From Sinohyriopsis cumingii (Eukaryota; Mollusca; Bivalvia; Unionida; Unionidae): DNA of 64,000 bases. Under the pieces are notes generated by a model that saw only the letters and a list, made by a program, of their open reading frames with translations, was not told the DNA's origin and did not search any database. A program made the translations under genes and the position numbers. Shown here in pieces: positions 1 through 12,717 of the stretch (position 1 is its first letter; the number at the start of each line of letters is the position of its first letter). The DNA is taken from contig CM068827.1 in the NCBI GenBank assembly GCA_028554795.2, positions 143,298,251 to 143,362,250 on the forward strand. The letters are read 5' to 3'.

Positions 1-803
1 CTGGAACAATGCAAAATCACACGTAAATCACACAAAAGCAGTAAATGGAATGCATGGCACAGTACAGAAGCACTGTACTTAAAAAAACACAAAAAAACAT
101 GCGTGCTAACTTCTAAATTCGTAGTAGGGGGTTAACTTCAATACATGGATATACATTCGGGGATTCCATGAATGTGAAATAATAATGTACTAGAGTAGTT
201 TTTTAAATAAATAACTATGATACTCATGTAGATATCATAAAGAAACGTGATTTATGTCCGTCAAGCTACATCCAGGAGGTAATTAATTATGAATAAAACT
301 CTTAGACTCACTATTGTACATGAAATGAAGTAAAATAGATATAATGATGTGCTGGGCGCCATGACGGGCGGCACATCCGTATATATCTTAGGACGTTATA
401 CCCATGTGATAAACACGGATGTTCGTTTAATTTACCGACACGTCGAGCATCGGTCAGGTACTAGCGGGTGCGGTGTGCGATATCCCCAACTCAAGGTCCA
501 TCCTTAACCGAATGCTGCGTCCGTAACTTTCCATATATAGATATCACGTTAATCACGTACGTTGTCCCAAATTGCAGTTCGTTTTTCCTTACTCTTTTCC
601 TCTATCTTTAAGAAAGATTTGCACTTTTATTCAAATATTCATTACAGTGACAAAGTACACTTTTTAAATCTTGCTCCGATACGTTTTGATGAATAGGTAC
701 TTAAATCATGCTTGGTAGGCTCATAAAAGAGAAATAGCATATTTTGACACCTACGTCAGATATTTATGTCACGGATGTCGTCCGCATTAAGTAGCGTTTT
801 GTT
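1..803. other. AT-rich unannotated DNA
   Basis: I see no gene, RNA or recognisable repeat here. Stop codons are frequent in all frames. The stretch ends at the left target-site duplication of the first SINE. Confidence 0.5.
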
Positions 804-1086
804 CCAGAAACTATCGGGGCCCCGAGTGGCCGAGTGGTCCAAAGCGCCCTCCGTCACGGATCACTGCCATCTCACCTCTGCCTGCGTGGGTTCGAGTCAT
901 GGGCTCGGCCACTGTGGGTATGTGAGAAAGCTTGCCGGTAGCTTCTCGTGGGTCGGTGGTTCTTTCTGGGGTTTTCCCGGGTTCTTCCTCTACCATTAAT
1001 ACTGGCCGCCATGTATAGCCTATCTTGTGCTGAAAATGGCGTTAAACCCTATAACAACAACAATATAACAACAACCAGAAACTATC
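804..1086 (+). mobile_element. tRNA-derived SINE (family 1) with target-site duplication
   Basis: The body is about 816-1074. It starts with a tRNA-Leu/Ser-like head carrying an A box (TGGCCGAGTGGTC) and a B box (GGTTCGAGTC), the internal Pol III promoter. A family-specific middle follows (GAGAAAGCTTGCC, then the CCATTAATACTGGCCGCCAT segment). The 3' end reads GGCGTTAAACCC plus an (AAC)n-type tail. A perfect 12-bp duplication, CCAGAAACTATC, flanks it at 804-815 and 1075-1086, which is the signature of LINE-mediated insertion. The small reading frames across it on both strands are only translations of the repeat. Confidence 0.93.
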
Positions 1087-1343
1087 AAGGTCCACTTACT
1101 GCAGAAAGTAAATGCACTGACCATAAATCAAAGTTGAGCCTCGTAAATTTTATTTTAGATAAGATAGAGTGGGTGCATTGAATGTCAGAACAACAATTTT
1201 TGTTTGCGGAATCCATAAGGAAAATTCAAGAACACGCAATTCTTGAATTCTTATTTAAATAATTGTTATTTTTCTGACAACATTGGTTTACATAGTACTT
1301 GAATACATTTGAAGTTATTCAGGATATGACCTGATTGATAAAG

Positions 1344-1375
1344 TACATACATACATACATACATACATACATACA

Positions 1376-1408
<33 letters not shown>

Positions 1409-1546
1409 GCATACATACATATATACATAGATACATACATACATACACATACATACATACATACATACATGAACATACATACATAGATACATACATACAT
1501 ACATATACATACATACATACATACATACATACATACATACATACAT
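1344..1546. repeat. (TACA)n microsatellite
   Basis: This is a tetranucleotide array of about 200 bp with scattered TATA and TAGA interruptions. Because 4 and 3 are coprime, it makes cysteine/tyrosine/methionine-rich reading frames in all three minus-strand frames. These are not genes. Confidence 0.97.
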
Positions 1547-1835
1547 TTCATTTTCGTTACTATCTCGAACTTAATGTTAAGCACATAACACTTTAGACGT
1601 ATTAACTTTTCGAAATATTATCATCATCAAGCAACTGTTAAAAGATTAGTGCCTTGCTCCGCCAGATGACTGCAGATTTGCATAATTGCAGGTACTGAGA
1701 TATTTCGTTTTGTCAATACGGTAGCTGACACAGTATTACTATTGTATTTTTGTCAATTTTCTGTTCTATTTTATGATCTTGCATTATCATGAATTTGTTT
1801 AATCTGATGTAATCTCTTTTTTAAGAGGAAATAAA

Positions 1836-2041
1836 GTCAGTCAGTCAGTCATACATACATACATACACATACATACATACATACATACATACATACATAC
1901 ATACGTACATACATATACATACATACATATACATACATACATACATACATACATACATACATACATACATACATACATACATACATACATACATACATAC
2001 ATACATACATACATACATACATGCATACATACATACATACA
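1836..2041. repeat. compound (AGTC)n-(TACA)n microsatellite
   Basis: A short run of AGTC units (1836-1850) leads directly into a second long TACA array (1851-2041). It lies about 300 bp from the first array and has the same unit and strand register. Reading frames across it are low-complexity artefacts. Confidence 0.97.
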
Positions 2042-3972
2042 ATTCTGGATAGAACCACGGGTACCCTTTTGCATGCGGACACGGTACTGCTCAAACTTCT
2101 TTTATCTCAAAACAATGAATGCCACGCAGAGGAGTAAAATGTGATGAACCGATTCAGCAACGGGAATAAATAACTGGAATTTTCCTTTCAAGAAGTAAAT
2201 TCCGATATTTTTTCCCCTGTAACTGAAGTGTCCATTATATGCAGATTTATGTGTTAATGTATCTACGTCACATTGTTGAACTTTTAAGTTGTCAGTTCAA
2301 CCTACAATATGAAGGCTTGTGTGACAGTTGATTCCTGCAGCTAAATATAGCAGACATGAATGGTACCGGTCAGAGGTCAGACCATAAATGCATCCTCCAT
2401 TCAAATGCATGGAAAATCGACATTCATTGGAAATTCTGACACAAACACATCCATATCAAAAGCTCCTAAAACTGAAAACAAACGTTAAGTCCGTCTTGAC
2501 AATTTGGGTGTAACGACAATCATGGTTACTAAATACAGCTAGCATGTAGAATATACTACATCTGAGTGTCGCCGCCAACATCATGTAAAATTATTACTAC
2601 GCAGTTATAAGTGGTCAGCGCAGGACATTCATCATCGATAATGTTTCTTCTAAATTGGGCATTCGATCAATATAGTGACTGTTTATCTCTACACATCACA
2701 AACCTCTATTAAGCTGACACTGAACAAGAATTTGAAGATTTGTTACAGGAATTACATTGGAGCTGGTCTGATAGAATCATACTTGTAATCCAATGGTCAC
2801 CGGTTAGATAGCCTCCCCCTAGGCCAGCCCATGGCGGTGTATACTTGGGGACAAGGCACTTAGCTACTATTTCCTCGGTGTGATATAGCCAACAATGTGT
2901 TAAAATTACGGTTAAATCCAATACAGACAACAACAAAACAACCAAACACTGTGCTTAAAATATTCTCAACATATTTAACGAACAACGTCTGAATGCAAGC
3001 ACTTGGATTTTGAAAGTCATGATCTTCGTGACAGCTTTCGTACGACTTGAGCTTAACATCACGTTTATAGCTTAAACGTTCTTTGAGAGCAATGTTGTGA
3101 CGATGTCATGTTTCTAAATCAGGTAATATTGGTTTTGGAGAGCGAGATCCTGCAGATACCGAAATCGTGGTACTTATTAAGGTAGCAATAGGATTATAAA
3201 TGGGTAAATATATTACTATGAAGATGATATAGATTACAAAGGCAGATTTATGAGGAGTACCGTACTAAGTGGACTCCATTAGGGCTACATGCGTGACAAG
3301 TGGAACTGAATTTGGTATCAATGGCGTATGAGAGGTGCCAGGTGTAAGCGATTTAATCTCACGCAGCCGTCGGACAGACGGAACTACTTTCAGTAACTGT
3401 TCCTGATCGTCTCATCCCCAAAAGTCATTCTCTGGCAAATGTGACGTCACTCCAAGCCCATTTTTCTTGTAGATCAAAAGTTCGTATCAACAATCAGATC
3501 TAAGCATGGTTCCATTAGTTATTCGTGGACTCAAACAGACTGTATTGTGGATGTCCCACTTGGACTGACTGGGAATAAAAGCCCACCAAATGTGATACGT
3601 TGTACTCACCATAGATTTACCGATCCTGTAGAACTTACAATGTTTTGCATGTCTCATTTTGTAGGTTATTTCTGACACGCATAACCATTTCCAATGCAGA
3701 AAATAATTTAAAAAGAAGAATAAATCCTTTACACGACCACGGTGCATTGGTTTCGGTTACACGAAAAACAAAATGGAAATTGTTGTAAGGTGTAAGGTGC
3801 TGCCTCTTTGTTGCTGTCGTTCACTTAAACCCACCAATGGCCCTAACATATTTCTACTCTCATGTACCGATTATTTGCAACTTGTACGTTTTAGGATGTT
3901 GTCCACCAAGACATTACCAATGTTTGGACTCTGTAAGACCGTATTCAAAATTAATTTATACAGATTGATTTC
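2042..3972. other. AT-rich DNA with a possible degraded SINE 3' end near 2790-2945
   Basis: I see no gene. Around 2880-2945 there is a string resembling the family 1 SINE tail: GATATAGCC, then ATTACGGTTAAATCC, then ACAACAACAAAACAACC. The sequence upstream of it does not align with that SINE head, so this may be a different SINE family or chance. Nothing else is recognised. Confidence 0.3.
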
Positions 3973-4516
3973 GTCTTAATTAACTAGCATGAAGAACTCC
4001 GGCCTGAGAGTCCTCTTTAATTAACTACCGTGAAGAACTCCGGCCTGAGAGTCCTCTTTAATTAACTACCATGAAGAACTCCGGCCCGAGAGTCCTCTTT
4101 AATTAACTAGCATGAAGAAATCCGGCCTGAGAGTCTTCTTTAATTAACTACCATGAAGAACATTGGCATGAGAGTCTTCTTTAGTTCACTCCCTTAAAGA
4201 ACACTGTCTTGAGATTCGTCTTCAATTAACTCCCATAAAGGATTCTGGCCCATCATTCATCTTTCATTAGTTCCCATAAAGGACATTGGCCTGACGTTCC
4301 TCTTTACTTAACTCTCATAAAGGACACTGTCCTGAGAATCCTTTTTAATTAACTCCCATAAAAGGACACTGACGAGAGTCCTTTTTAATGAACTCCTACA
4401 AAGGACACTGGCATGACATTCCTATTTTAAGTAACTCCCTTAAATACTACTGGCCTGGGATTCATCTTTCATTAACTCCCATCAATCACGCTTACCTGAG
4501 ATTCCTCATGCAATTC
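3973..4516. repeat. 43-bp minisatellite, about 12 units
   Basis: The tandem units have the form TTAATTAACTACCATGAAGA, then ACTCCGGCCTGAGAGTCC, then TCTT. The first four units are nearly identical. Later units diverge steadily and change length. The array is non-coding. Confidence 0.93.
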
Positions 4517-6555
4517 AGATTTATCTGTTGACAACGAGATTTGTTAGTCTTTATTCGTCACTGAATTTTTCTTGCCAGATTTAGCAACTGCAGCGTTATT
4601 TAAGGAAATTTACATATCTTGTGGTTGATTTTGACTGATATTTAAGATGAAAGGAGGATTTTAAAAGTGTTAGTCGCAGTTTGCTACGGAAAAAGAAAAC
4701 AAATCGTTTTACCATGGTGCAGCAAAGGCGGTTTTCTGATATTTTTTGAAGACCTTCATTTACAGTTTCCTGATGGAATTTTATCATCTCATTTCCCAAT
4801 ATAAATAATTATCGATTACTCCAGCTCATACTCTCTCATTCACCATCTCCTGGCCGTTCTCTCCTGCTCGCCCTTTCCTTTTCGTCATCTCCTGTTCACC
4901 TGCGATCTCTCCAGCTCATCCATTTTTGAAGGATTTGGCTGGTCATAATCCAACGCTTTTTTTTTTGGTGTGCCCTCGTAGTATAAGGGTTGCTTTCCGA
5001 AAGTCAAATAGTTCTATGGGGATTTAAAAATAAAACCTCTATCCCTCGATTCTCATATCCTCCAGATCATATCTCGCACTATATATACTAAAAATACTGC
5101 TAAAGTTTCAGAAATACAACTCCTAAATTTTATTCTGCCATTATTAAAGTGATTTAATATTTTCAAGGAGAGAACTGTAAGTTCAATTTCTTATGAAATT
5201 TAATAGACGTACTACTTTTGCAACTATAAACAATGATTTTAAAAATGCATATGCTTGACAATCGTGAACCCTTTATTTGCAGAACAAAGTTTTCGACTTT
5301 GTTTACGAGCGCATTGTGTTCATTAATCTTTCGTATATACCATAAACAAATACGGACTTTACTGAAGGCAAGCGAACCCCTCCCCAGCCTTGCTTCTATG
5401 TGCGGGAGCCCATGATTAAAAGCGGGAAAAAACCAGGATAATCGTAATAGATTAGTGTTCCTTTTTTGCGGAGCAATTTAGGGCGAACAAAATGTATGAT
5501 CTTTCTGTAAATTACTGCGCTGACATACATAAGAGGCATGTTTTAGTTTCCCAGAAATACCCAAAGTAGTCCCGAATGGGCATGTTTAGATAGCTATAAA
5601 GAGTTCATGATGCGCTTTTCAAACTGGATATACACAAAATGTCATTGAACAACAATGCAACACATAATCTAGTAGTACTTGCTATCCAAATGACTTAAAG
5701 ATCGATCTTTTTGAGTTTTGTCAACACGCGTTAAAGCTGGACTGGTACCTGACGTCTTTTTTAACCAATTACAGTTACTGTTGTTGCTAGGTGAAGAGAA
5801 GTCGACTACAGTCAATCTTGGCGATAACGTCGGAACACTTCAAACATGCTCCCTCCTTGTTTCTGATCTATCCGACCTTAAAACGCTTTATATCATCGCA
5901 TGTAAAGTTGTGACAATCAATATCTAATGGGAAAACAAAGCAACGTATATAGTTATGGACCTTTAAAATAAATACTGAACTAAGTGATTGCAAGGAATGG
6001 ATGATTTCAATAAGGGACAGACCATTCACCTTCAAGGGAGGAAAGGATAGTTGGGTGGAGAGGAAGCGTACAGAAAAGGTTATTCTTGCTGTAATCTTTC
6101 GAATAAAAGGAACCATACACTTCTATATGTTGGTTGACAACAAATCATGTTGAGGTAAATGCCAAAGCTTTAAAATCTCGGTTTGAAAAGCACATTGCCA
6201 CTCATTCTTCGAAAAATAAAATGGTCGGTTTTTTACACTCCCTTATTCGGAATTACATCGCCTCTCACGTACTGCCTAAACTGTAGGCATTATTATGCGT
6301 TTCATACACGATTTAGTTTGCACAATTTTATCATCAATATTTTAAGATTCGTATATGTGTCTATATTTATGTCTATTCGTTTTCTTCTCAGAATTTACAA
6401 ACCCTAGCCCTTTTGGTGCAAAACGACTGAATGCAATTTTAACTGCTTTCTATGAAAATATTCTCGAATGAATTAATTATCTTTCAAGTATCCATCTGTA
6501 CGTCGCTAGTATGCTATTGTACCAACCAAGTAAAGTAGTTGTTCATTGGTTTATT
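4517..6555. other. unannotated AT-rich DNA
   Basis: Only short chance frames are present. There is a pyrimidine-rich patch near 4830-4920. I recognise no gene or repeat. Confidence 0.4.
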
Positions 6556-6612
6556 TACTGTCCGCCTATCTTGCGCTGATAAATGACGGTAAAACAACAA
6601 CAAACAACTACA
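6556..6612 (+). mobile_element. probable SINE family 1 tail fragment
   Basis: The string CCGCCTATCTTGCGCTGATA, then AATGACGGTAAAACAACAAC, resembles the 3' end of the SINE at 816-1074 with small changes. No head or middle is present, so this is a 3' fragment or a chance match. Confidence 0.45.
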
Positions 6613-6767
6613 TCACCACTTTTATCACAGGGTAACTCCACGCTTTGTGATCGATACACAAATATTGGAAAGAAGATTACGTCCTAATCAAAGTTCTGAA
6701 TACATACCACAAATTTATTTGTTAGTGTACATATGTCGGTGCATGCCCTTAAAATACTTACGATTAT

Positions 6768-6887
6768 CTCTACACACTTTCTCGGTTTGACTATTCAGTT
6801 ATTTACTTTTTGATAAGTTGTTTATGCGCTGAAAAACTGTACCTCCATTCGCATGGCGGATTTAAACTTGTCTGCCCCCAGCGAATC
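6768..6887 (+). repeat. dispersed repeat X, copy 1
   Basis: About 120 bp matches 9166-9287 on the same strand with scattered differences. Shared anchors are TTGTTTATGCGCT, TCGCATGGCGGATTT and TCTGCCC followed by CGAATC. I do not recognise the family. Confidence 0.75.
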
Positions 6888-7397
6888 TTTTTAAGTGTGG
6901 ACCCCTCTCGAGCTTGTAGCTATATCAACTATTAGCCTTTGATGTGTCCCCCCCCCCCCGTCCGAAAGTTTATAAAGGATTTTATATGTACATATTTCCT
7001 TTAAAGGTCTGTAGTTGTGGGTTTCATAGTAAACAACAAAGCAGAATTTTGATTACAAGTATTTTAGATATGTTTTGAATTGGGATTTCTCTAAAAATTT
7101 TCCTAATTTTTTTTTCTGAAGGTTTGTACTCAGCTGGATTTTCTCGCGTACGATGATTTTCCTTCATCCAGGTTTGAAGAAGTAATATAAAGGTTGTACT
7201 CCTTTCCATAGACAAGTTTTGCCTTAGGCCGCCCCCCCCCCCTTATTTATTCCTTGAGTGATCTTTGCTAGAGATCATCCTCCGGTCCAGTGTATGCTAG
7301 TGTATGTTTTGCTTTATAATAAGTTTCTGCTATAACCTTGCGTATTTGTCTGGAATTGCATTGAACAGTCTTATTTCGTTTTCGTGAGTTGTTATTA

Positions 7398-7399
<2 letters not shown>

Positions 7400-7453
<54 letters not shown>
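7400..7453. repeat. (AT)n microsatellite
   Basis: This is a pure AT dinucleotide run of about 54 bp. Confidence 0.97.
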
Positions 7454-7455
<2 letters not shown>

Positions 7456-7654
7456 AATGATAAATGTTTCTGAAGATGCTATTACATGAATAGTTTAAAA
7501 TCTCTGTATGTTTTTCTTTTTGTAATTTTCGAGTCCTATCTGCTTTGAACGAGTAAAAGACACATTTTTGCGAGTCATGTACAACAAAAAGGAAAAATTA
7601 AGGAAATAAATAAGAGATATGAAGTTGACTTGTACTGTTGCTTGCATTACTACG

Positions 7655-7676
7655 TCTCTCTCTCTCTCTCTCTCTC
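7655..7676. repeat. (TC)n microsatellite
   Basis: This is a short pure TC run. Confidence 0.95.
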
Positions 7677-9165
7677 GTTTGTCTCTTATAACGCGGACTT
7701 GAAAGAAAACACCCGGCGGTGCCTATGTGCCTTTACTGAAAGTAAATATCTGCCCTTGAATTGGAACTCTTTAGCATGCATATGCAATTAGGCAGCACTT
7801 CCGGGTAGAAAGTAGAAAGAACGATTGTGAACAGTAACATAAGCAAAGGCGTCATTACGACGGTTAAAGTAATCGTAATGAGATACATCGTCACACGAAA
7901 ATATTGTTGCATTTTTAGGGATTGTGGTGGGAAAATAATTGAGGGAAAGAATGTTTCCATGCATCGTTTCCGGCTGAGAATCGCGTAGGAAAGTTTAGTT
8001 TCAAAGATTCAAAAAATGCGAGTCCAAACTTTATATATTTTATATATGCCAAGAATGACGAGTCAAGAATTTGTTCTCAACATTTTGCGGGAAGACAGGA
8101 CCATCGAAAGAAAATAACCTACTAACTATATTTCCAAGACCAGAGGAAACCGAATAATATACAAAATTTCGGTAGTGAAGCAGCCTGAATTTGTTTTTCA
8201 ACTGTGTGGCATAAGATTCTAGTTTGCGATGTGACTGTAAAATATAAACTGAAAATGTATGTCATCTTCAAACTTAAAGTCATAGGGGAGAGAGAGAGAG
8301 AGAGAGAGAGAGCTGCTCTGATTTAAATTTCTTTTCCACAATGCTACTCTTTATTTATGTCCGCAGCCTAGTGTCTCGCTTAAGAGACATGTTTAGTATC
8401 AAACGTGCTGCACGGTCAAATGAAAAATGTGGCCGAAATTCAAAGATTTAAAATATAGTGTGCCCATTAGTGCATATGGGTATTCATAGCTGTCCATAGT
8501 TTCACATGTGTATTCGTGTTTGTCACGTTTTTTGTCAGTCATTAGGGGAAACCTTTCATTCTAAAAGAAAGTGTATATACCCCCCCCCCTTCATATATTT
8601 GTTCTGTTTGGCCATATACCGTCCAACCGGTTTTCCTTGGCTCCTCTACATGCATGTCTACTTCGCATGAACGGCGTTTGCTGGTGGCAAGTGGAGAGAC
8701 CGCCCCAGACCCCGCTCTTGAGAGGGTCCCGCGCTTCAGGCCTAAGGTCGTCCTTATGAGTTTGTCAATCTATATTCTCCAGTAAATTGGAAACGCTGAT
8801 ACAGGCTGCACGTAATGCACGAAAAGTTGCAAAGTCAACATAGTCAACTAATGCAGTAGTATACCATTCGAGATACCAATATACTCTGGCCCCGCGCGGT
8901 CATGGTTGGCCCTAGACCCCGCGTACTCCTAACGCCGCCTCTGCTACTTCGCGTGGCACCTTTTAGCATAGATCTGTAGTGCCTACGCTCAGTACTCTCC
9001 TGGTCATACGGATCCCATTTCCAATCTGTGTTTCCTTTATTTTGCTGTGTGCTTGAGCTGTTCTTGTCTATATTAGATCTCTGTATGTTTCCCCTTTTCT
9101 GTCTAACCGGGTTAACTTTTGTGTTACTTGTATGATTGTAGGGGGTGGGGGAAACCCACATGCAC
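7677..9165. other. unannotated DNA with a (GA)n run
   Basis: It contains a GA microsatellite (8287-8312) and a poly-C run near 8581. The segment 8640-9130 is less AT-rich than its surroundings and holds an open minus-strand stretch (8844-9161). That peptide is polar and basic and I do not recognise it. It could be an old retroelement ORF1 fragment, but nothing supports that specifically. Confidence 0.3.
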
Positions 9166-9287
9166 CTCTACACGCTTTCTCGATTTGATTATATAATTGT
9201 TCACTTTTTTTGAGGTGTTGTTTATGCGCTAGAATACTGTACTTTCAATCGCATGGCGGATTTCAGATTATCTGCCCTCAACGAATC
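9166..9287 (+). repeat. dispersed repeat X, copy 2
   Basis: This is a direct-orientation partner of 6768-6887. The two copies lie about 2.4 kb apart. Confidence 0.75.
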
Positions 9288-9402
9288 GTTGGTAACCGGA
9301 TTCAGCCAAACACCACTTGGAGTTAATCAGGACCTTGTGGAGGATGTTGCAAAGTTTAGATGCTCTGCTCCATCAGGAAGTGTGTGTCACGACGGTTGAT
9401 TT

Positions 9403-9922
9403 CATCTTCGCTAGCCGAGATTCCTATATGCCAGCCCTATCTATACTTGGCGAATCGAGCAGACATTTTAGTGCTTAGTCCTAAAGACAGCGATTGGATT
9501 TTATAAGTTGCCTCCCTTAGCCTGTAATGCCAACTAACCAATAGCGTGTAACAGTGGTGCATTGTACATCATCCGAAAATGGTGGAGGCAATTGACTTCA
9601 AAAGGATACATACTTTGTAAGTTTAACATCGAAAGTATGACTACGTACCAGAGAGAAGCCATTAAAGGTATGGCTGAAAGGTATTTTTACAAACACGGAC
9701 CGGCAGTTGAAAATTGTTTATTTATTAGTCAAGTTGTGTGCTCCTCTTGTTTTTGATCATATAGGAACAGTGTTTAAATTTGAACAAATTAAGTTTTACT
9801 GGATGCAGTGGCTTGCCGCTTCATCAAATGAAATTCACCGACCCTGAAGCACATAAATATCTACCCGGTACGCTATGGTGTAGATTTGGTTAACCTATCT
9901 GAACCTTGGTTTAGCGAAGATG
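9403..9922. mobile_element. possible small DNA transposon with inverted termini
   Basis: The left end reads CATCTTCGCTAGCCGAGATT. The right end, read on the minus strand, gives CATCTTCGCTAAACCAAGGTTC. The ends face inward about 520 bp apart. The interior has no transposase frame, so this would be non-autonomous. A compact relative with the same end sequence occurs at 33766-33831. No clear target-site duplication is visible. Confidence 0.45.
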
Positions 9923-11545
9923 GGTGAATTTATGAGCCGGTGCATTGTCTTCTGGATGGAGTAGATGTATGCGTGGATACTTTTTGGCGACACTTTGAGG
10001 CATACAAATATTGATTGACACTAGTCGAGTCACAACAGAGATACCTGGATGGTTTGGCTTCTTCATAGAAAATAAAGTGTGTATAAAACTTTCTTGACAT
10101 TCCGACTAAATCGAGTGATTTGTGGTCTCCACTACTTTTCTCCTAACTAAATATTATGCTTTCTATTGAATCGAGTTCCATAATTTTAATGTATGTTTAA
10201 TGTGTCAGTCTAATTCAAAAGGTATCTGGCCATTATTTTCATATTTAGTGAGTAACAATGTGTTTATGAGTAATAGTCATCGAATAATTAAATTCGCGCA
10301 TTTATTATAATTAAAATATTTCTTTCCAAGGAATGGAACCATTTATTGATACGGAGAATCGTAAACTGTACCAACGGAATATTACTATCTGAAAATTCAA
10401 CACTCCTTTATGAGTCTTTGAACAATACTCAACGATTGATTTTGTAGCTATTTTGTCTCGTCCAAGACCGTGGTTACCTTTTCTTACATCCACAGAAGAG
10501 CCTTGGTTACACAATTTCTTTTCCTTTGATTGCGGACTTAATTTTGAGTCTTAAGTCCCAGCAACCGTGCCTTTATTATACGAATATGATGGTATACAGC
10601 CATCGAATCAGATGGTTGCCAATGTTGACTCGCATAGCGCGCACATCTACCATTCGCTTGTAGGGAACGTTGGTTGCCATATGTAGAGATTTTAAAGACT
10701 GACATTTTGCCAAGGTTTATTGATGGTATTCATTTCCTATGCTTGGAATTCAGTAGATTATGAACAATGAGGAGATAGTGAATCAAGATGACGTGGGATC
10801 TTGAACGGTACATCTGCCTTCATAATACCGTGTATGTACATGAATCCAAATTTGGATGCTGTTTCAATGTTGTTCGACATAAACAGTTTTGGCTCGTCCT
10901 CAAATTTAAAACTGTATTTAAAGGATAATCGAATCGAATTACTAGTAGTGAAGGATGAACCACCATCTCCTTTTTGCTAAATGACATAGATCTCCATCAT
11001 GTTAAAATAACGATTCACGCTCACGCATATCGTGGTGTCTAATGATGAAAAAGCTCGTACACCCACCCCCTCTATTTTAAAAAAGGAAACTATCACCTCG
11101 AGTCATCTTAAAATATACGTGTATGTTGTTTAATGCATTTTCATCATGTTTCTAACTATTCATAGTATGATAATAGGGGACATGTTGTACACTACCTTGC
11201 TAGTTGATAGTGGCGAGTAACAACATTATATGGGGTTCATTTCTGACAATTTACATGATTCGGGCCAACTAACGTATTAAATGTTTATTCTAGGTTTGCT
11301 AACAAAGATGTTAACAAAGTGCAGGTCAGGATCTGACGGAGACTTCCTGCATGAATCATCTATTTAGGCTTTATTTGGGGACATTTCCTTGAGATTAAAG
11401 TTGAGCATCTTTACTTTGTGCTTACAACTGTAACCGCAAAATGTTTTAAACACGGCACTAATCAGGTCCGGTCCACTGATCCGTACATGAAATGGCGTCA
11501 TACTTTGTTTATATCTTCAAAATGTACAGGTGTTTTGTGTTTTGT
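9923..11545. other. unannotated AT-rich DNA
   Basis: No gene, RNA or repeat is recognised. The reading frames are short and unrelated to one another. Confidence 0.4.
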
Positions 11546-11755
11546 GGGTTTACCGCCATTATTCAGCCCACGGCAGGCTACACAAAGCGTCCAATATATT
11601 CGGTAGGACAAAAACCCCTGGGAAAACCCTTGAGAATGACTACCGACCCCAAGGGAAGCTACTGGAAAGCGTATCGCTTACCTACATTGGGCGACTCGAA
11701 CTCTCGCGGACAAAAAGGTGAGACGTCAGTGACTTGTATATACCAGCGCGTTAAG
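11546..11755 (-). mobile_element. degenerate SINE family 1 copy
   Basis: Read on the minus strand this follows the family order: a diverged head, GCGAGAGTTCGAGTCGCCC at the B box, CTTCCCTTGGGGTCGGTAG in the middle, then TGAATAATGGCGGTAAACCC at the 3' end. It has many substitutions and small gaps, and no tail or duplication can be seen. It is older than the other copies. The overlapping open frames at 11418-11821 are incidental. Confidence 0.72.
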
Positions 11756-12702
11756 TCCCCTTTAACACTCACAGTAAAGATTAATATTTGTCAAATTGCT
11801 TATCGGTATCTGCTGTTGTGAAAAATAGATTCTATTACAAAAATTCAAACATGCAGTGTACCGTCCCTAATCAATGCATATTTGTGCTTTTGACGCCAGT
11901 TGAAAGGAGAAAGACAATATATTTAAGGAACCATGGACACGATGAACGACCATCTGACAACCTTGCACTTTATTCGTGTTGGCAAGATGAAAATTATTCT
12001 TTTTTCTCATGATGCTGTCTGCGCTGTGCAATATTTATTTCCGTCAACAGACAGTTTAATTTCATCGCAGTTCTGTTTGAAAACAAATAAAAGAGATTGA
12101 GATAATATGAGTATTTTATCTGACAAATGGGACCTTGTTTCTTTACAATCACAACGATTCAAAGATGCTCGATAATGCGTTGACGAGAAGTGTCAGAAAC
12201 CGTAACTGGGATAAAACTGAGCTTTGAAAAGAACCCTTAAACCTACAAAGCAATCGTGAAATGTTTTGGTTGTCGGTTGTTCGTGTGCACTCCTTCTGTA
12301 TGAAGGTTAGATATAAAAATAAGGATATAGTCTTGGAGACAATATTATCTGTGATTATTCGAACTACGTCAAATCTGATGCATCACACAGTATGAAAGAT
12401 GTCATTTCTACTCCAGTTCCATAGTATTACCAGCAGAGGAGGCTAACCGGCCTATTTTTCGAGCAAAACTTTTGAAAACCAGGCCTTTTACGAGGGTTAA
12501 ACAAAAGGGCCAATAACGTGAAACGGAGGTTTCTAACCGACCGAGAGTTACTCTGGCTAGGTTAACTCAAAAGTCTCGCCACGTACGTTGCCTGTGGGGT
12601 TACTGTATTTTTGTCGTCGTCGTTTTCTAAAAGGTATGCGCGCGCATTTACTTCTGTGACGCTTCATTGTGCCTGCACATCCTCTGCTACTATAATTAAA
12701 TC
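11756..12702. other. left flank of the viral module
   Basis: No coding potential is recognised. The stretch 12422-12693 has weak inverted ends (GCAGAGGA near 12434 and TCCTCTGC near 12681), but I could not recognise a Polinton-type long terminal repeat. If the endogenous virus extends leftward, its genes are not visible here. Confidence 0.35.
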
Positions 12703-12713
12703 ATTAGTATATT
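12703..12713 (+). promoter_or_regulatory. candidate viral promoter element ATTAGTATATT
   Basis: This 11-mer ends 4 bases before the ATG of the first viral gene. The identical 11-mer occurs at 16289-16299, 8 bases before the apparent protease start. A TATA-like core in the same place before two genes of one compact module suggests a viral promoter or initiator. There are only two instances, and AT-rich sequence raises the chance of coincidence. Confidence 0.4.
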
Positions 12714-12717
12714 AATA

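Noticed and set aside
766..1181. Overlapping 60-77 codon frames on both strands, with near-identical peptides again at 45.8, 51.3, 53.3 and 57.9 kb
   Set aside because: The peptides recur only because the SINE recurs. They cover the tRNA-like head and are not genes.
1266..2094. Cys/Tyr/Met-rich reading frames on the minus strand
   Set aside because: They are translations of TACA microsatellites, open in every frame.
3973..4516. CRISPR-like array
   Set aside because: Units are directly contiguous with no unique spacers, and the context is eukaryotic.
8844..9161. 105-codon polar protein on the minus strand
   Set aside because: No recognisable motif, no splice or neighbour support. Kept only as an unexplained open stretch.
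12422..12693. Terminal repeat or MITE at the left edge of the viral module
   Set aside because: Only about 9 bases (GCAGAGGA) are inverted at the two ends. There is no partner at the right side of the module and no duplication.
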